Below are positions 14,701 through 29,183 of a stretch of DNA of 64,000 nt, one piece after another. The number at the start of each line of letters is the position of its first letter. Position 1 is the first letter of the stretch. Source of the stretch: Zonotrichia leucophrys gambelii (lineage: Eukaryota > Chordata > Aves > Passeriformes > Passerellidae); contig NC_088178.1 in assembly GCF_028769735.1 (NCBI RefSeq), forward strand, positions 26,743,357 to 26,807,356. Reading direction: 5' to 3'. The notes under the pieces were generated by a model. It did not search any database and had not been told where the DNA came from. It saw only the letters and a list, made by a program, of their open reading frames with translations. The position numbers and the translations under genes were made by a program.

Positions 14701-16788
14701 TTACCCTTGACAGTGAAGGACACCTGCCCCCCTTTTTATCTGCCCCCACAACAGCAGAGCCCACAAACCCACAGGAATTCAGGAGCAGTGACAGTGCTAT
14801 TGCTCCTACCAGGGCAAACACAAAATTGCAGAGCAGCCCACCAGATAAAAATGCTCTGAATAGGAAGGAAAATCACCAGCACTCCTGGGGTGTAATGCTT
14901 CCCAGCCATCTCCAGGAAAAAACGAGTGGATTTCAAAGGGGGGATGTAACTTTCTGTTCTGGCACCTGCTGAATGTCCCCCACTGCTCTCCAGGGAGGTT
15001 TCAGAGCATCTCAGCTGCCTGTGCTATTATTATGTCAGCACTTCTCCTGCTAAATCCTTTCCCAAGCAGTCTGAAATCCTGCCATTGTAATTCCAGGTGT
15101 GCTGAAAATGGGCCTGAAATTTTCTTCTGCTGTGTGATGCATTAACCTGGCTTAAAACCACCGGGACTTGCACACAAACTCTGTATTTTGGGTGCTCTTC
15201 TTATAAGACTAAATTGCAGCTGGAGAAAAAGCAATGTGGCTCTGCTGGAGATTCATTTATCTGGATCACAAAAGAATAGTGAATACAGGCAAAAAAAAAA
15301 AAATCCCAATATAAGTGTATACTTGGAGTTTTCTGCCTTGGGACAATAGGGAAGAGATGCTGTGCAGCTCCACGATATAACAGGATCCATAACAACAAAT
15401 ACACTGACTTTCAACTTTTAGCAAAATCCATCCCAAATTTTGGTTAAGCATACCAAACATTGAAATTAGTAAAAAACAGTAGTGTTGGCATAGTAATTTT
15501 TACTACAGCAGCTCTATAGACAGAGTGCCCACCCCCATATGCAATGGAAGCCAAATGGTAATTGGGAATACATTAATACTCCTAATATTTACTGTTTGGA
15601 AGTGTTATCACTGTTATAACTATGTAACAGAGATTCTCCATACCATGTAAGCAGCATTTCCCTTTCTTAACTCAATCCTGGGGTGCTTGGATTAAACATC
15701 AGGAGGCCAAATGAGACTATCACTAAACTCATAAAATCTCATTTTCTGCCTTTTTGAAAGCAATAAACTTTTTACCCTTCTCACACTGAAAAAATACAGC
15801 TACAACAAAATTGCACAAATTATTTCAGTTTGGATAATGTGTCTGGAATAGCTTTATTTTATCTTCATGCCCATTAGGGTCAGAATTCTCACAAGGCAGT
15901 TTCTGCATATCCTGACAACAAGCAGGCTGCACTCAGAGCTTTTCCCTTTTCCAAGTGAAAGAAGAGAAATTTCAGCCCTCAAATCAAGCCTCTAGATCCC
16001 CAAGACTTCACAATATGCACAATCACACCCACATTTTTGCCTTTTGGGTTCTTTTTTTCCACAGTAACAACACTGCCAGGATACCTCAGGCTTTTAAAAC
16101 CCTCATCCAGCAAACTGAGCATCTAAAGAAGAGAAATCCAGAAGCTTGTGGCTATTAAAAATCCCTGTGGAGCACTGCGAACCATCCAAACTGCCCAGGG
16201 CCCAGTTTGGAAGGCCAATAATGAATGAATTACAATAGTCAATAAGGGATGTAATTAAGGAAGTAGGTTCTTCTGACATTTACATTTTGCTAGCTGCCAC
16301 ATGTCCATGAAATGTGTTATTGTTTCCCCTTCTGAAGTACCAGGGTCTATAAATACCTTTTAAGAATCATACACAGATTTTTAAGTCCTCTCCTCTGCCA
16401 TATTCTAATTAGACACATTTATTGCATGTAGAACAGTAAATGCCATGTTTTACTGGTCATATTTACAAGCACAAAGATGGAAAGTGTCAGGGAGCAGGGC
16501 ATGACTCCCAGTCAGCTCAGAGGGATCTCCTGCAGGCAGAAGCTGTGGACAATGCACAAAAAAAGGTCCCAAATGTCACAATTTTCAATTCTACATGCAA
16601 AATTTGAGTTTGTTGTTTTACAGTTATTGCTCTTTATTGTTAGTATGTAATATTTTTTTACACTGCAGCCCTTACAAGTCCCCAGCATGGTCCAAGACCA
16701 AATATTTCTCACAGAAAAAGTTCCTATAAACAGACAATACTGACTAAAAAAATAAAGAAAGAAAGAATTAAAAGGTTATCTCAGCAAG
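8771..16788 (-). other. DAB1: DAB1 large intron, unique sequence
   Basis: This is mostly unique sequence with moderate GC. Several overlapping open frames occur at 9020-10026 and 13211-13760 on both strands. They follow local GC content and have no domain, signal or codon pattern that I recognise. There are short purine and poly-A runs, for example at 13913-13924 and 15291-15303. I find no exon with convincing splice sites and no clear transposon. Confidence 0.6.
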
Positions 16789-16818
16789 TTTAAATTGTAT
16801 ATAGTTATACAATTTAAA
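16789..16818. repeat. AT-rich inverted repeat, 13-bp arms
   Basis: The arms tttaaattgtata (16789-16801) and tatacaatttaaa (16806-16818) are exact reverse complements with a 4-base spacer. A further partial copy of the arm (tatttaaattg) follows near 16825-16835. The composition suggests simple AT-rich structure rather than a functional site. Confidence 0.85.
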
Positions 16819-17512
16819 TATCTATATTTAAATTGCAACCTTTAAGAGCTAAAGGCCAGATGCCCCTTGGGACATCTCTGGGATGCAGGAATGCAGTAGC
16901 TCCTCAGCATCATCAGGTTTAAAACAAGTTGGTAGCATGGGAGTATTTTAAGGAAAAAATAAGGAGGTACTGCATGAATATGTGCAAAGAATTCCTCCAA
17001 AAGATGATGGGTAGGATAGGAAGGGATCTGGGAGTCATTTATTAAGAAAACTGAATAAATGAATGGTGAAAGTTGGTGCTATGGATTGACTCCTCAAAAG
17101 CTGATGAGGAATAAAGGCAGCCATGAAGAGGCTGGAAAAACAACAATTCAGCAATGGGGTGATAAAAGAGAGAAGGCAGATCCAGCCCAGGAATGCAAAG
17201 GGAAGTGTGACATGATCAAAAGAATAAGCTGAGGCAGCAATCCTGGCAGTCACAATGGATTTCAAAAATAAAAGTCAAATTTGTCAAGGACAAAGAAAGG
17301 GATAACAATTGAGACACGAGATGAAGAGAGGCAGGACTGGGTTTTAACTCTCAGTGTGAGAGCAAATGCTGTATTTCAGAGCAGGTGAGAAGAATTCTGC
17401 AAGATCTGCAGTCACCCTGGGTGTGGCAATGCAAACACAGCAGCAGCCAAACAGGCTGCTGAATGTACAGGGCTGAATAAGAGATGATGCTGATATTTTG
17501 CTCAGCTCTCTG

Positions 17513-18363
17513 AAAAGGAGGTCAGAGAGAGACCCCTGGGAGTCAGGATTAGAAGGCCTGGTTTAGCCTCACTGAGCCTGAGCTGTTGGCTAAACATGCA
17601 AGGAGAGAGAGGGCTGGAGAGACACATCAAGACTGGAGCAGAACTCCGAGCTGGAATCACTTGGTTCCACACAATAACCAAATTTATGTTTGAAAATTAA
17701 ACAACTGGCAAAAAGCACAGCAGGGAGAAAAAAAAAGGGATCAAGGACAGAGAGCACACAGGAAATCCCAGATGAAAACTGCAGGAGAGGATCTAGGAAA
17801 ATAGGTAAAATCTAGAGACAAGAGGCATGGGGATCAGCTGAGAGGCCTTGGTCTGGCTGGAACCAGTGGATGGGGAAGATGCTCACAGAGGGCTGCACCT
17901 GAGATCAGCCAGAGAAAGGAACTTTGGCAAGTTTCAGAGAAAAGGAGGTCAGAGAGAGACCCCTGGGAGTCAGGATTAGAAGGCCTGGTTTAGCCTCACT
18001 GAGCTTGAGCTGTTGGCTAAACATGCAAAGAAAGGGCTGGAGAGACACATCAAGACTGGAGCAGAAGACAGAGCTGGCATCACTTGGTTCCAACACAATA
18101 ACCAAATTTATGTTTGAAAATTAAATAACTCTGGCAAAAAACACAGCAGGGGGGGAAAAAAAGGGATCAAGGACAGAGAGCACACAGGAAATCCCAGATG
18201 AAAACTGCAGGAGAGGATCTAGGAAAATAGGTAAAATCCAGAGACAAGAGTCATGGGGATCAGCTGAGAGGCCTTGGTGTGGGATCAGCTGATGGGGAAG
18301 ATGCTCACAGAGGGCTGCACCTGAGATCAGCCAGGGAGAGGAACTTGGGGAAGTTTCAGAGAC
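17513..18363. repeat. Tandem duplication of a unit of about 427 bp
   Basis: Unit 1 spans 17513-17939 and unit 2 spans 17940 to about 18363. They align end to end with scattered substitutions and a few small indels: a 4-base loss near 18027, a run-length change in the poly-G/A tract near 18148, and a rewritten patch near 18275. By eye the identity is roughly 93-95 percent. Both units start aaaaggaggtcagagagaga and contain aaccaaatttatgtttgaaa. The plus strand is purine-rich. I do not recognise the unit as a known transposon, and there are no terminal repeats or target duplications. It probably arose by local unequal exchange and could vary in copy number. Confidence 0.93.
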
Positions 18364-21300
18364 ATGAAAGGGACAAACCCCACCATGGGAGCCCCAGGCA
18401 GGGACCACCAGCATCCTCCTGGCCAATCCCACCCTGTGGCAAACACAAAACTCAGTGAACTCCTCACCCCATCTCTCCTGCTCACTGCGGAGCGAGGAGA
18501 GAGCAGGAGAAATTAATTCCTTCTTTTATTTCTATTTTTAAAGCCTCAGAGACGCTCAGTGAAAGAGACTGTGACAGTTTGACATTTCATCTGCTCCAGC
18601 ACATGTGCTTCAAGGAATAACTGCAGATCCAGGATTGTACCTCGATTTCTGGCCAGGGATGCCAGAACCAACAGATTTCCAGCAAAGTCAAGAAGTACCT
18701 TTGGTACGTTTCAAACGAGGCCTCTTCTGCCAACAGTGAGAAATTTAATCTTGCTAAAATTCTCTTTCAGCCAAGTTTAGCTGTCCTGTTAGCAATCTAT
18801 CAGCATAATTAACACCATCACTCACATTGCACAGGGAAGAGCAGCAAATCCAGGGGTTATCAGCAGAAATCTGATAAAGCTTCAGAATATGCTGGGAAAT
18901 GCTTAACTTGAGAAATCTGCACTGTAAGGTCAAGAGAGCTTAGAAGTTCAGGAAGATGGGCAAGATGCTGGCATCCAAAACATTGGCTGGAACATTTCAG
19001 AGCCATGACATGATCTCAGTTAAACAGAACACTCTGAGGACAACAGGATTATAACCTCCCACCTCGTGTATTATTTATTTGGATGTCATTAAGATTTAAA
19101 GCAGAAGCACCATCACCAGTTCTGTGGAGATAAAATAATTTTTTTTATAGAATGCTACAGGTAAGAGGGCACTGAGTAACACCATTTCAGGCAGGTAAAC
19201 CCTCAAAGATAATAAAATCAAATCCTTAGCAAAGATAATGAAGGTTGGAGGAACTGATAGATAACAAGAACAGATAGTCAAAATGAAATAAATGTATTTA
19301 TACACATGGTTTACCTTCCTGGGTTTCACACTGCCAGCCTGAAGAAAATGGCTACACATCAAATTCATGAAATATGAGTAACACACTGCAATAAATACCA
19401 AAATCCTACCAGAGCATTCCTAGAAATGTTACAATCCCACAGGCTGGGCCCAAGAGCTTTATTTCAATAAGGATAGGGGCCAGCATCTCTGAAAGAGAAT
19501 AGGCAATGCAAATGAAACTCACTTTCAGGGTGCTACAAAATAGGTAAAAATTGGTGAGATGACTGTCATCTTCATCAGCTGGGTTACATCTGTTTAGGGT
19601 GTTTCCCATACATAAACAAGATACTGACACTGATTTACCCTGCTTTTTGGCCAGTGGAGGAATCCAGATAAATAATTTAGCTATACAATACCTCATAAAG
19701 AGCTATGTTTTACAGAGTACTCTGGCAATCTGCACATCCATGCAATTACAAAAATTTACTTTAACAGAAAGAATTTGTTGCTTAGAGCCAAATAGTAATT
19801 TCTTGCTTTTATCTCATTTCTTTTTCACAGTTTAGGGGCTTGCCATTGAAGTCGGCAGCATTTTGCAATTAGAGACAACAAGAGTTTAAAAGCAAACCTC
19901 ACTGCATGGAGGTGGAAGGAAATCTTTTCCCAAGCATTTCAGAGGATTTAATTATTAGTTTCAAATACACTTTTGGAAAGGAACCTGCAAGTAAACAGAG
20001 ATTTATGGCCACATAAATAAACAATGAGACAATTACAGGCTCTTTACAGAGCCCAGATTAGTCACGCAGGTCTAATGAAGCATCACTGAGCTATCACAGG
20101 GAGATGGCCTGATGTGTGTGATTAACAAAACAACATCCAGGAAAAGCTAAACAACACTGCTGGGCCTCCACAAAATCTGCACTTCCTTCCATAGGCACAG
20201 CCATGGCTTTTGTTGCTTCCTTAGCAAATCACCAATCTCTACATTCCACCCCAAAAGGGAGAATATTAAATAACACAATACAATTATTTGTATTCTTGCT
20301 GTCTGAAGATCATGCTCTTGAAGATATAAAACAACTCCCATAAAATAAATTAAGAATATATTGCAGTACTGAGGTCTAACCAAGATGGATGTGACAGAAG
20401 AAATGGTAAAAAAAATTATTTTCATGTAATATGCAGCAAGGAAACCTCTATAGTTAGGTAGAGCAAGTCTTGCGTTCAGCAATAATTATAGTAGGGTTTT
20501 TTTACAGTAAAAACTAAAAGAAAATGTACATCCCTCAGGTAAGGCATATATTTAGCAAACATAATCTGGAGAAAGCAAACGGGATGGATGGAAAATATCT
20601 GACAGCTGAAAAAAAAGGTGCATTTATAAGATTAATAGGGTTAAACCCGATGTGTAATGACAATTTTTGGCATACACACAACAGGGGAACATCCTGTTAG
20701 TCATATTAAATACAATTTTTTGCTATCATGTTCTAAACACACTGACAAGTACTTGGAAAGTGGAATGAAGGGACCTCTTTAGGGTAATCCCTGGCATGGA
20801 ATGATGGAATGTAAGAAAGGATTGTTATTATTTCTATTGCAGCGCTGTAGATGAACCATACTGGACTGCATCTACAGTGCAGATTCGCAGCAAAATCCTT
20901 CTTGCATTCTTCTTGGTGAGATATATTCTTTCCAAATGATATTCCACCTTCAACTCAATCTCCTTCATGGATAAATTTACTCAAAGAGCAGAATTCCTGA
21001 TGGCTGGAATAATACCATTATTAAAATCAATACTTTTTTGATGAATATTATGTCTGGAACATATTAAGGAGTGCTATAAAGTAGAGGAAGAAAAAACCCT
21101 GCTTATCATTTTCAGTAGTAACCCAACCAGAGCCCTTCATCTGTAACGAATTACAGAGCAATTCCCCTAAATCATCTGGATGAAGTCAGCTATGACACTG
21201 CCAATTTTTTTAAAAAATTTGCTAGTTTTGAGCTACAAATTGATTTTTTATTGTGATAAATTAAAATCCAATGGCAGCCTACAAGACACTCAACATGAAG

Positions 21301-23181
21301 AAGCCCACTTTTTTTTTCCTGAATATTTTTATTCTTTTCTATCACATTGGGCTGAAGCTGGGGCGGACGTGACAGCAATAGACAATGGTAGAAGTTAAGA
21401 AAGGACACTCGAAGAGGTAGATAATCTTTCCAAAATACCCTTTTGGGAATTCCAAAATCAGGGAAATACAACCAAGGGAAAAAGCATTGTGGTGGACAGG
21501 GAGGGTTGTTAAAGGAGGAGAAAGCAAATGCAAGATTATGCAAACTCTTCCCTGCTGCATAAAAGTCAACACCAAACTCCAAACTTCATAAACTCTGAAG
21601 TTTAACATGGAAATTAGAAGATCAGTGTGAGTGAAATATAATCTTTTTCCAGCTCTTTACAGCTTCTTCCCATCCAAAAACCTGGGCTGAGCAACCCCTA
21701 GTTTTGCCAGCTTTTGGGATTTTCCAGCAGGAACGGGAATGAGATGACAACTGCAGGCTGGCAAAGCAGAGACAGGCTGGATGAGAGAGACAAAGAATTA
21801 ATGGGACAAGAGTGTGAAACTCTGGGACAAGGAGAGACCCAAGCTGGGAAAAAAGCCCAGGGGATGGTGGCTGTGAAGACCTGGCAGAGGATTTTGTGCA
21901 CCTCTGCTCCAAGCCCTTGGCATGGGAAGCACGACTCTCCTGTTTTGACAACACCGTGTAAAAACCGCAGTGGAAAGCTCCCCACAAGGCTCTGTCACAG
22001 CCCTGCTGCAAGAAGGACAACTCAATAGTCCTGCCCATCACGCGGGCAGCTCGGGGGCAGACGTCTGCAAGGTGGATTTAAGGGTTTCATTCTAAGCCTC
22101 AGTGGGTGAGTGACAGGTTTGCTATAAGGATGATATAGTTATGTCAGATTTAGAGTGTGGGATGTCAGAGCTGTGAAATGAAGGAGACTGTTCCCATGTC
22201 CCCACCTTGCATTCTGCAGACAGGAGAGTGTGCAGGAGAGGCAGCTGGAATAAAGCACACCTTTGTTTCTAAAACAAGTCCTCTCTTCCCTCTTTATTCT
22301 AGGCAAAAAATTCCAGTGTTTGAGAAACATTCAGAGACAAGTGCAAAAGGAACAGACTTTCTCTTTCTTCTTTTTTATTTCCCCCATAAAAAGCTTTAAT
22401 CTCAGGAAAATAACTGTGGTTGGGGTGCAATTTGCACTGACAGCCCTAATTCTGACATTTCCTATTTTCTGTAACCCCAGCAATGCCCTCTGAAGCACAG
22501 CTTTTGCATGGATACTTTACACAACACATCCCAAATGAGCTTTTCATTACTAACTACTCGTATTATGTATCAGTGAGCTCAATGACATTGATTTTCTAAT
22601 AATATAAATTAACTGGCAAAGATAATTTCATCTATCATCAGTAGGGTTTTATTTCTGGCACCGTGCTAAATAGTTAATCTTCCAAAAGATTAAATCAAGA
22701 CCTTTTTAAAATTCAAGGCAGAGCTTAAACTGCTGTAAAAATCTTCTTAATTATGATTAAAACAGTTTGTGTGTTGTTGCTTTTTATCCAAGTAGTGTAA
22801 TGTTTTGCTTAGGTTTCTTCTTTTAGAGCAATTTGAAAAAATCAAACATGGTATTGCTGTGGCAGAAACTGTGTAAGGCATGAAAGTCTCTGCAACTTGT
22901 TCCACCAGATACTGCTGAGGAAGTTGCTGCTTCATAGAGACAACCTCAAATTTTCCAGTATCTTTTACCTCTCATTCTATAAAAAATGTAATTTTTGTAT
23001 CACTGACAATACAGAAGGTACACTCTACAAGTGATGTAAGGGATGATAACCCTTTATCAAATTTCTGAGATGCTTCCTGTGTGTTTGCACCAGTGAGATT
23101 CCACTGCCCAGCCAGGAAATGCTTCTAAAGTAACGAGGGAAAGATTCAGCTCTGTCCCAGCACACAATTAACTTTACTTAC
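18364..23181 (-). other. DAB1: DAB1 large intron (5' part), unique sequence
   Basis: This runs from the tandem duplication to the GTAAGT donor at 23181. 21622-22041 is GC-richer and open in several frames on both strands at once, which points to composition rather than coding. 19096-19835 is AT-rich with short frames only. No repeats of known class are visible. Confidence 0.65.
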
Positions 23182-23280
23182 CCCTGTCTTTTCATCAAAG
23201 ATTTTGATTCCCCCAAAGGAAACTGTTAAGAAGACTTTTTGTTTATGCTCTCCTTTCGATCGAGCCGCAGCAACAATTCC
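23182..23280 (-). CDS. DAB1: DAB1 coding exon, PTB domain (human residues 70-102)
   Basis: This 99-nt, 33-codon exon is phase 0 at both ends. It starts [14 protein letters not shown] and ends [11 protein letters not shown]. The acceptor is GCACAG before 23280, and the donor is a full-consensus GTAAGT after 23182. The segment forms PTB strands and contains the His-Lys pair (human His81/Lys82) that I recall as contacting inositol phospholipid head groups. Differences from human by memory are conservative: Val71Ile, Gly74Ala, Ile85Val and Ile89Val. The symmetrical phase means the exon could be skipped without a frameshift, but skipping would remove core PTB structure, so I expect it to be constitutive. 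Confidence 0.96.
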
Positions 23281-25885
<2,605 letters not shown>

Positions 25886-26105
25886 GCTGCATCAAGGGAA
25901 ATAGAGGTTGGATATTAGGAAAAAGTTTTTCACTGAAAGGGTGATAAAGTTCTGGAATGGCTGCCTGGGGAGGTGATGCAGTCCCCATCCCTGGGTGCGT
26001 TTAACAAAGCCTGGATGTGGCACTGGGTGCCAGGGTTTAGTTGAGGTGTCAGGGCATGGGTTGGACTGGATGATGTTAAAGGTCTCTTCCAACCTTTGAA
26101 TTCTT
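25886..26105 (+). mobile_element. CR1 LINE 3' segment (truncated)
   Basis: These 220 bp align by recognition with the 3' end of avian CR1. Landmarks in order are ggttggatattaggaaaaag, a ggaatggctgcctggggagg block, tggatgtggcac, ttggactggatgatgttaaa and ggtctcttccaacctttgaa. The orientation is plus, antisense to DAB1. It is 5'-truncated like most CR1 copies, and no open reverse-transcriptase frame remains. It lies about 264 nt upstream of a DAB1 exon in transcript direction. Confidence 0.95.
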
Positions 26106-26465
26106 TAAAAAACTTGTGATCTGTACAAGTAGTTCTAATCCCAATACACAGGACAATTCTGCATTGTGCAGACAAAACTCTAACAGAAACATGCTACTAT
26201 TTCCTTACAAAATGACTCATCTAAGCAATATTTACACTATTAACACTTGAAAGGTGGAAAACCAAATACCAAATTGGATTCTTTGTTTGTAGAACACTGA
26301 TGCTTTAGAACTCCTGGTTCTATTCTTTTTGCACATAAACATACACAGAAATAACATAACTGGAAAAAGCTGCTCTCACAGGCTCACCCTAAGAAGCTTT
26401 AAAAAAGGCAAAAAATACGTTTCTTGATAAAGATGCTTGGGTTTTAGTTGTCTCTTTTTTCTGCT
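26106..26465 (-). other. DAB1: Intron spacer between CR1 and ERVL-type LTR fragment
   Basis: This is unique AT-rich sequence with no gene or repeat that I can support. Confidence 0.6.
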
Positions 26466-26651
26466 ATTTTATTTTCATTAGAGTAGTAGCAGTAGAGTAG
26501 AAGTAGTAGTAGTAGTATTCAAACTATTAAGCTATTTTTATCTCAACCCACAAGTTCTCTCAGTTTTACCCTTCCAATTCTCTTCCCCCCATCTGGAGGG
26601 GAGTGAGTGCCTGCATGGTGCTTTGTTGTCAGCTGAGGTTAAACCATGACA
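26466..26651 (+). mobile_element. 3' part of an ERVL-type LTR, 5'-truncated
   Basis: The end of this block has the features of a common avian ERVL-type LTR terminus: ttatctcaacccacaagttc, a ttttacccttcca block, cccccatctggaggggagtg, then a tail ending ggttaaaccatgaca at 26651. The (AGT)n trinucleotide tract at 26481-26518 sits where these LTRs carry a variable ATT/AGT-rich stretch. The 5' half with the TG start was not found. It is non-coding and antisense to DAB1. Family assignment is from memory. Confidence 0.75.
26481..26518. repeat. (AGT)n microsatellite, imperfect
   Basis: This is an imperfect trinucleotide tract of gtagtagcagtagag and aagtagtagtagtagta inside the ERVL-type LTR fragment. 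It is likely length-variable. Confidence 0.85.
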
Positions 26652-28080
26652 CCAAGGTACCTAAATTACCTGAACCACAACAACCCACAAAAAAAGACAT
26701 CTTTGTCAGGAAAACTTTCCCCCCCCTTCCCTGAGTATCTGCAGAACAGTTTCTACTGTGTCTCACCTGGAAGAAAAATGTTAGTTAGGGAATCAGTCTT
26801 CCTAAAATTGATTAAACATATATTTTGCAGCTGCCTGTGGAATTTTTTGCTAGGATCTCAAAAAAACCCAGGAGTGAGCTGTAAATAACTGCAAGCAAAC
26901 AAACAACAGCCAAAGCACAAAGAAGCAGGCAGAATGGTGAGATATTGCACAATTTTCAGTTTCTTGGACCCAACAGATTTCTCAAAAGAAACCTTCCCTA
27001 AACATGGACAGACATTGCTAAAATTTACACTATTGCCACCTAAGGCTCTGGTCAGATTCTTCCAGCTGATGTAAAAGAATGAACCAGAAACCAGAGTCTG
27101 ATATAAAGGGGAAACAGGTCAGGAACCAGTCTTAGTCTACACTTGAGAATTCTGGCTCAAACTTTCTCCAGAGCTCATTCCTATTTAAAAGGTCAGATTA
27201 AAGCACTAAAAAAATAGTATCATTAATATAATAAATTTTATTAGTATATGAAGATTAATATGATCTGATACTGTACAGTTGTTTACTGATAAGAAGTAGT
27301 ACAGAAGCTTTGGGGAAAAATTCTATTTTGCTTTGCATTTCTATTAAAAGCACCTTCATTAGCAGTCAACACTTTGGCCAACTTTGCTAATTTACACACT
27401 TATCAAGTTGATCAACCAGTTAGGTTCTAAACTATGGAATTAAGCCTTTACAATACCATTATGAGCATATATGATCAGCAAAAAGCACTTCCAAATGAAG
27501 ATATTCATTTGGTTCCCTTCCCCTCAGAGTCAAGCACTGGGAACTAATGATGGATTAAATGCATATTAAGAAAACAGAGCTATTTTAAGCATTTTGAGAT
27601 CTTCAAGTATGTTTGAGCTGACAAATACTATTTCTTTCAATGAAAAACACCAGCTCAGAGCAATGTTTTAATGCCTCATTTGCAGCTTTTCAAAAATAAG
27701 GAGGCTCTGAAGTGCTGCTGTGATAGCTCAGCAGCCACCCAAGTGTTTCCCCTGATTTCTTCTCACCCCTCAAAATAACTGAGCAGGGCTGAAACTTCAT
27801 GCTCTGACATTATCTTGTATTTAAAGGAAAAAAAAAAAGGCAAATGAGACACAAGTGATGAATCAGAAACTCTCAGCAGTGCTAATATCGTTCCCCAGGG
27901 AAACGTCAAGGCAGATGTTGGCACCATCAGCTAGAAACAATGAAAAACCATTTCCCACTCTCAGCCTCTGGAGCGGGGCAGGAGGGAAAACATCTGGAGA
28001 AACAACAAAGTACAACAATAACAGTGGACTTTTCCATATGTCTTTTATACTTGCAAAGACATCCTGTTGATTTGCAATAA
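26652..28080 (-). other. DAB1: DAB1 upstream intron, AT-rich unique sequence
   Basis: AT-rich sequence with long TTAATATAATAAATTT-like tracts at 27215-27260. No convincing exon, RNA gene or transposon. Confidence 0.6.
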
Positions 28081-28360
28081 ACACGATCCAATTCCAACAG
28101 CTTCCTTAGCCGAAATTTCCAACTTCACGCCTCCGTTAGAGCCAAAGGCAGCTGTGAGCTGACAGCAGGAGCATGTCAAGTGTTCAAGAGTCTTTTCTGG
28201 GTCCAAGTCGTGACTGTGACCCTGCATTCATCTGTTATTTTAACATTTATACTCGTTTCAACCTCTGCTGTGTTTTACTGCATTATTAATCCCTGCCATT
28301 AACAGCCCACTCAAACACAACTTACGGCCGTGTCTGCTTCGGCACGAGTCCCATGTCAAT
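28081..28360. promoter_or_regulatory. CpG-retaining block, candidate conserved regulatory element
   Basis: I count about ten CpGs in 280 bases, including acggccgtg near 28324 and cggcacgag near 28340. Surrounding intron of similar length has almost none. In vertebrate introns, CpG retention in non-repeat DNA often marks hypomethylated or conserved elements. The block has no open frame of note and no transposon signature. Function is inferred only; DAB1 introns are known to be rich in conserved non-coding sequence. Confidence 0.3.
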
Positions 28361-28490
28361 TATGACCCAGATTAGGCAGGATGAAGTGCTTTTGGGATAA
28401 ATGACTGGGAAAAATCATCAGCCTGAAAATGATGTAGATATTTGAAACCACGGTGGAAGCTGCAAATTGCTGGAGACCACAAATTCATCC

Positions 28491-29183
28491 ATGAAAGCCC
28501 AGAGCATGTGTCCCGTGCAGAGCACGCAGAGCGCACACGCACACTGCCCTATATTGTGGGCCAGCCATCTGCAAGCCACCACTCCTCAGCACACACCCAC
28601 ATCTCCTCTGGTCTGTATTCACTCACATTCCCAAATTTTGGTGCTGAAAACTCCCTACCTGCCTGGGAAATTACCACGTGATGCTGATTTTGCAGCACCC
28701 ATGAGGTGTGTGAGATTTATTGGGAGGGTGATATTTCACTGGAACCCTGGACACTTTGGAAAGTACATAGTCCAGACTGTCATAAACATCTCATCATCGA
28801 AACAAAAAAGGGTGGGGTTTTTAATGACAGCTCTTGAACAAGGTTCTTTCAGTATTGGAAACTGCATAAATAAGAGCTGCCTGAATTACGAGGCTGTAAT
28901 TCTTCCCAGGCTTCAGAGGAGGGGGAGTGAGAATATCAAACCACTACACCAGGAAGTGAATCTTTCCTTCCATGTAACAAGCAGAGTCAAGCTTTGCTTC
29001 TTTGCAGCTTCTGCTTTTATCAGGGGAGCTCTGCCATCAAGCCTGGCTCTCCAGCCATCCCTGCCACCACACTGGATGGGTCACAGCCTCTGGAAGGAAA
29101 ATTATTCTGGATACAGGGATGCACTTACTGCCAGAGCTGAGTTTTATTTCAATACTGTGAAGCCACATCTTGGGGTTAGGTAA
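28491..29183 (+). other. Unusually long open frame (230 codons from ATG), coding status doubtful
   Basis: This is by far the longest open frame in the window; the next longest is 139 codons. It reads from an ATG at 28491 to a TAG at 29181-29183, and the frame is also open for at least eight codons upstream of the ATG. The translation has no signal peptide, membrane segment or repeat, and no family that I recognise. It contains short clusters such as SSSKQKR and ends NTVKPHLGVR. The 5' part overlaps a CpG-bearing stretch. It lies antisense within a DAB1 intron. My rough estimate puts a run this long at a few percent chance or less in 64 kb, so it is notable but not proof. It could be a lncRNA frame, an old retrocopy or chance. 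Confidence 0.25.

Noticed and set aside
21622..22041. 139-codon minus-strand frame with several overlapping frames on both strands
   Set aside because: Openness in many frames at once tracks higher GC. No domain, signal or splice sites are visible.
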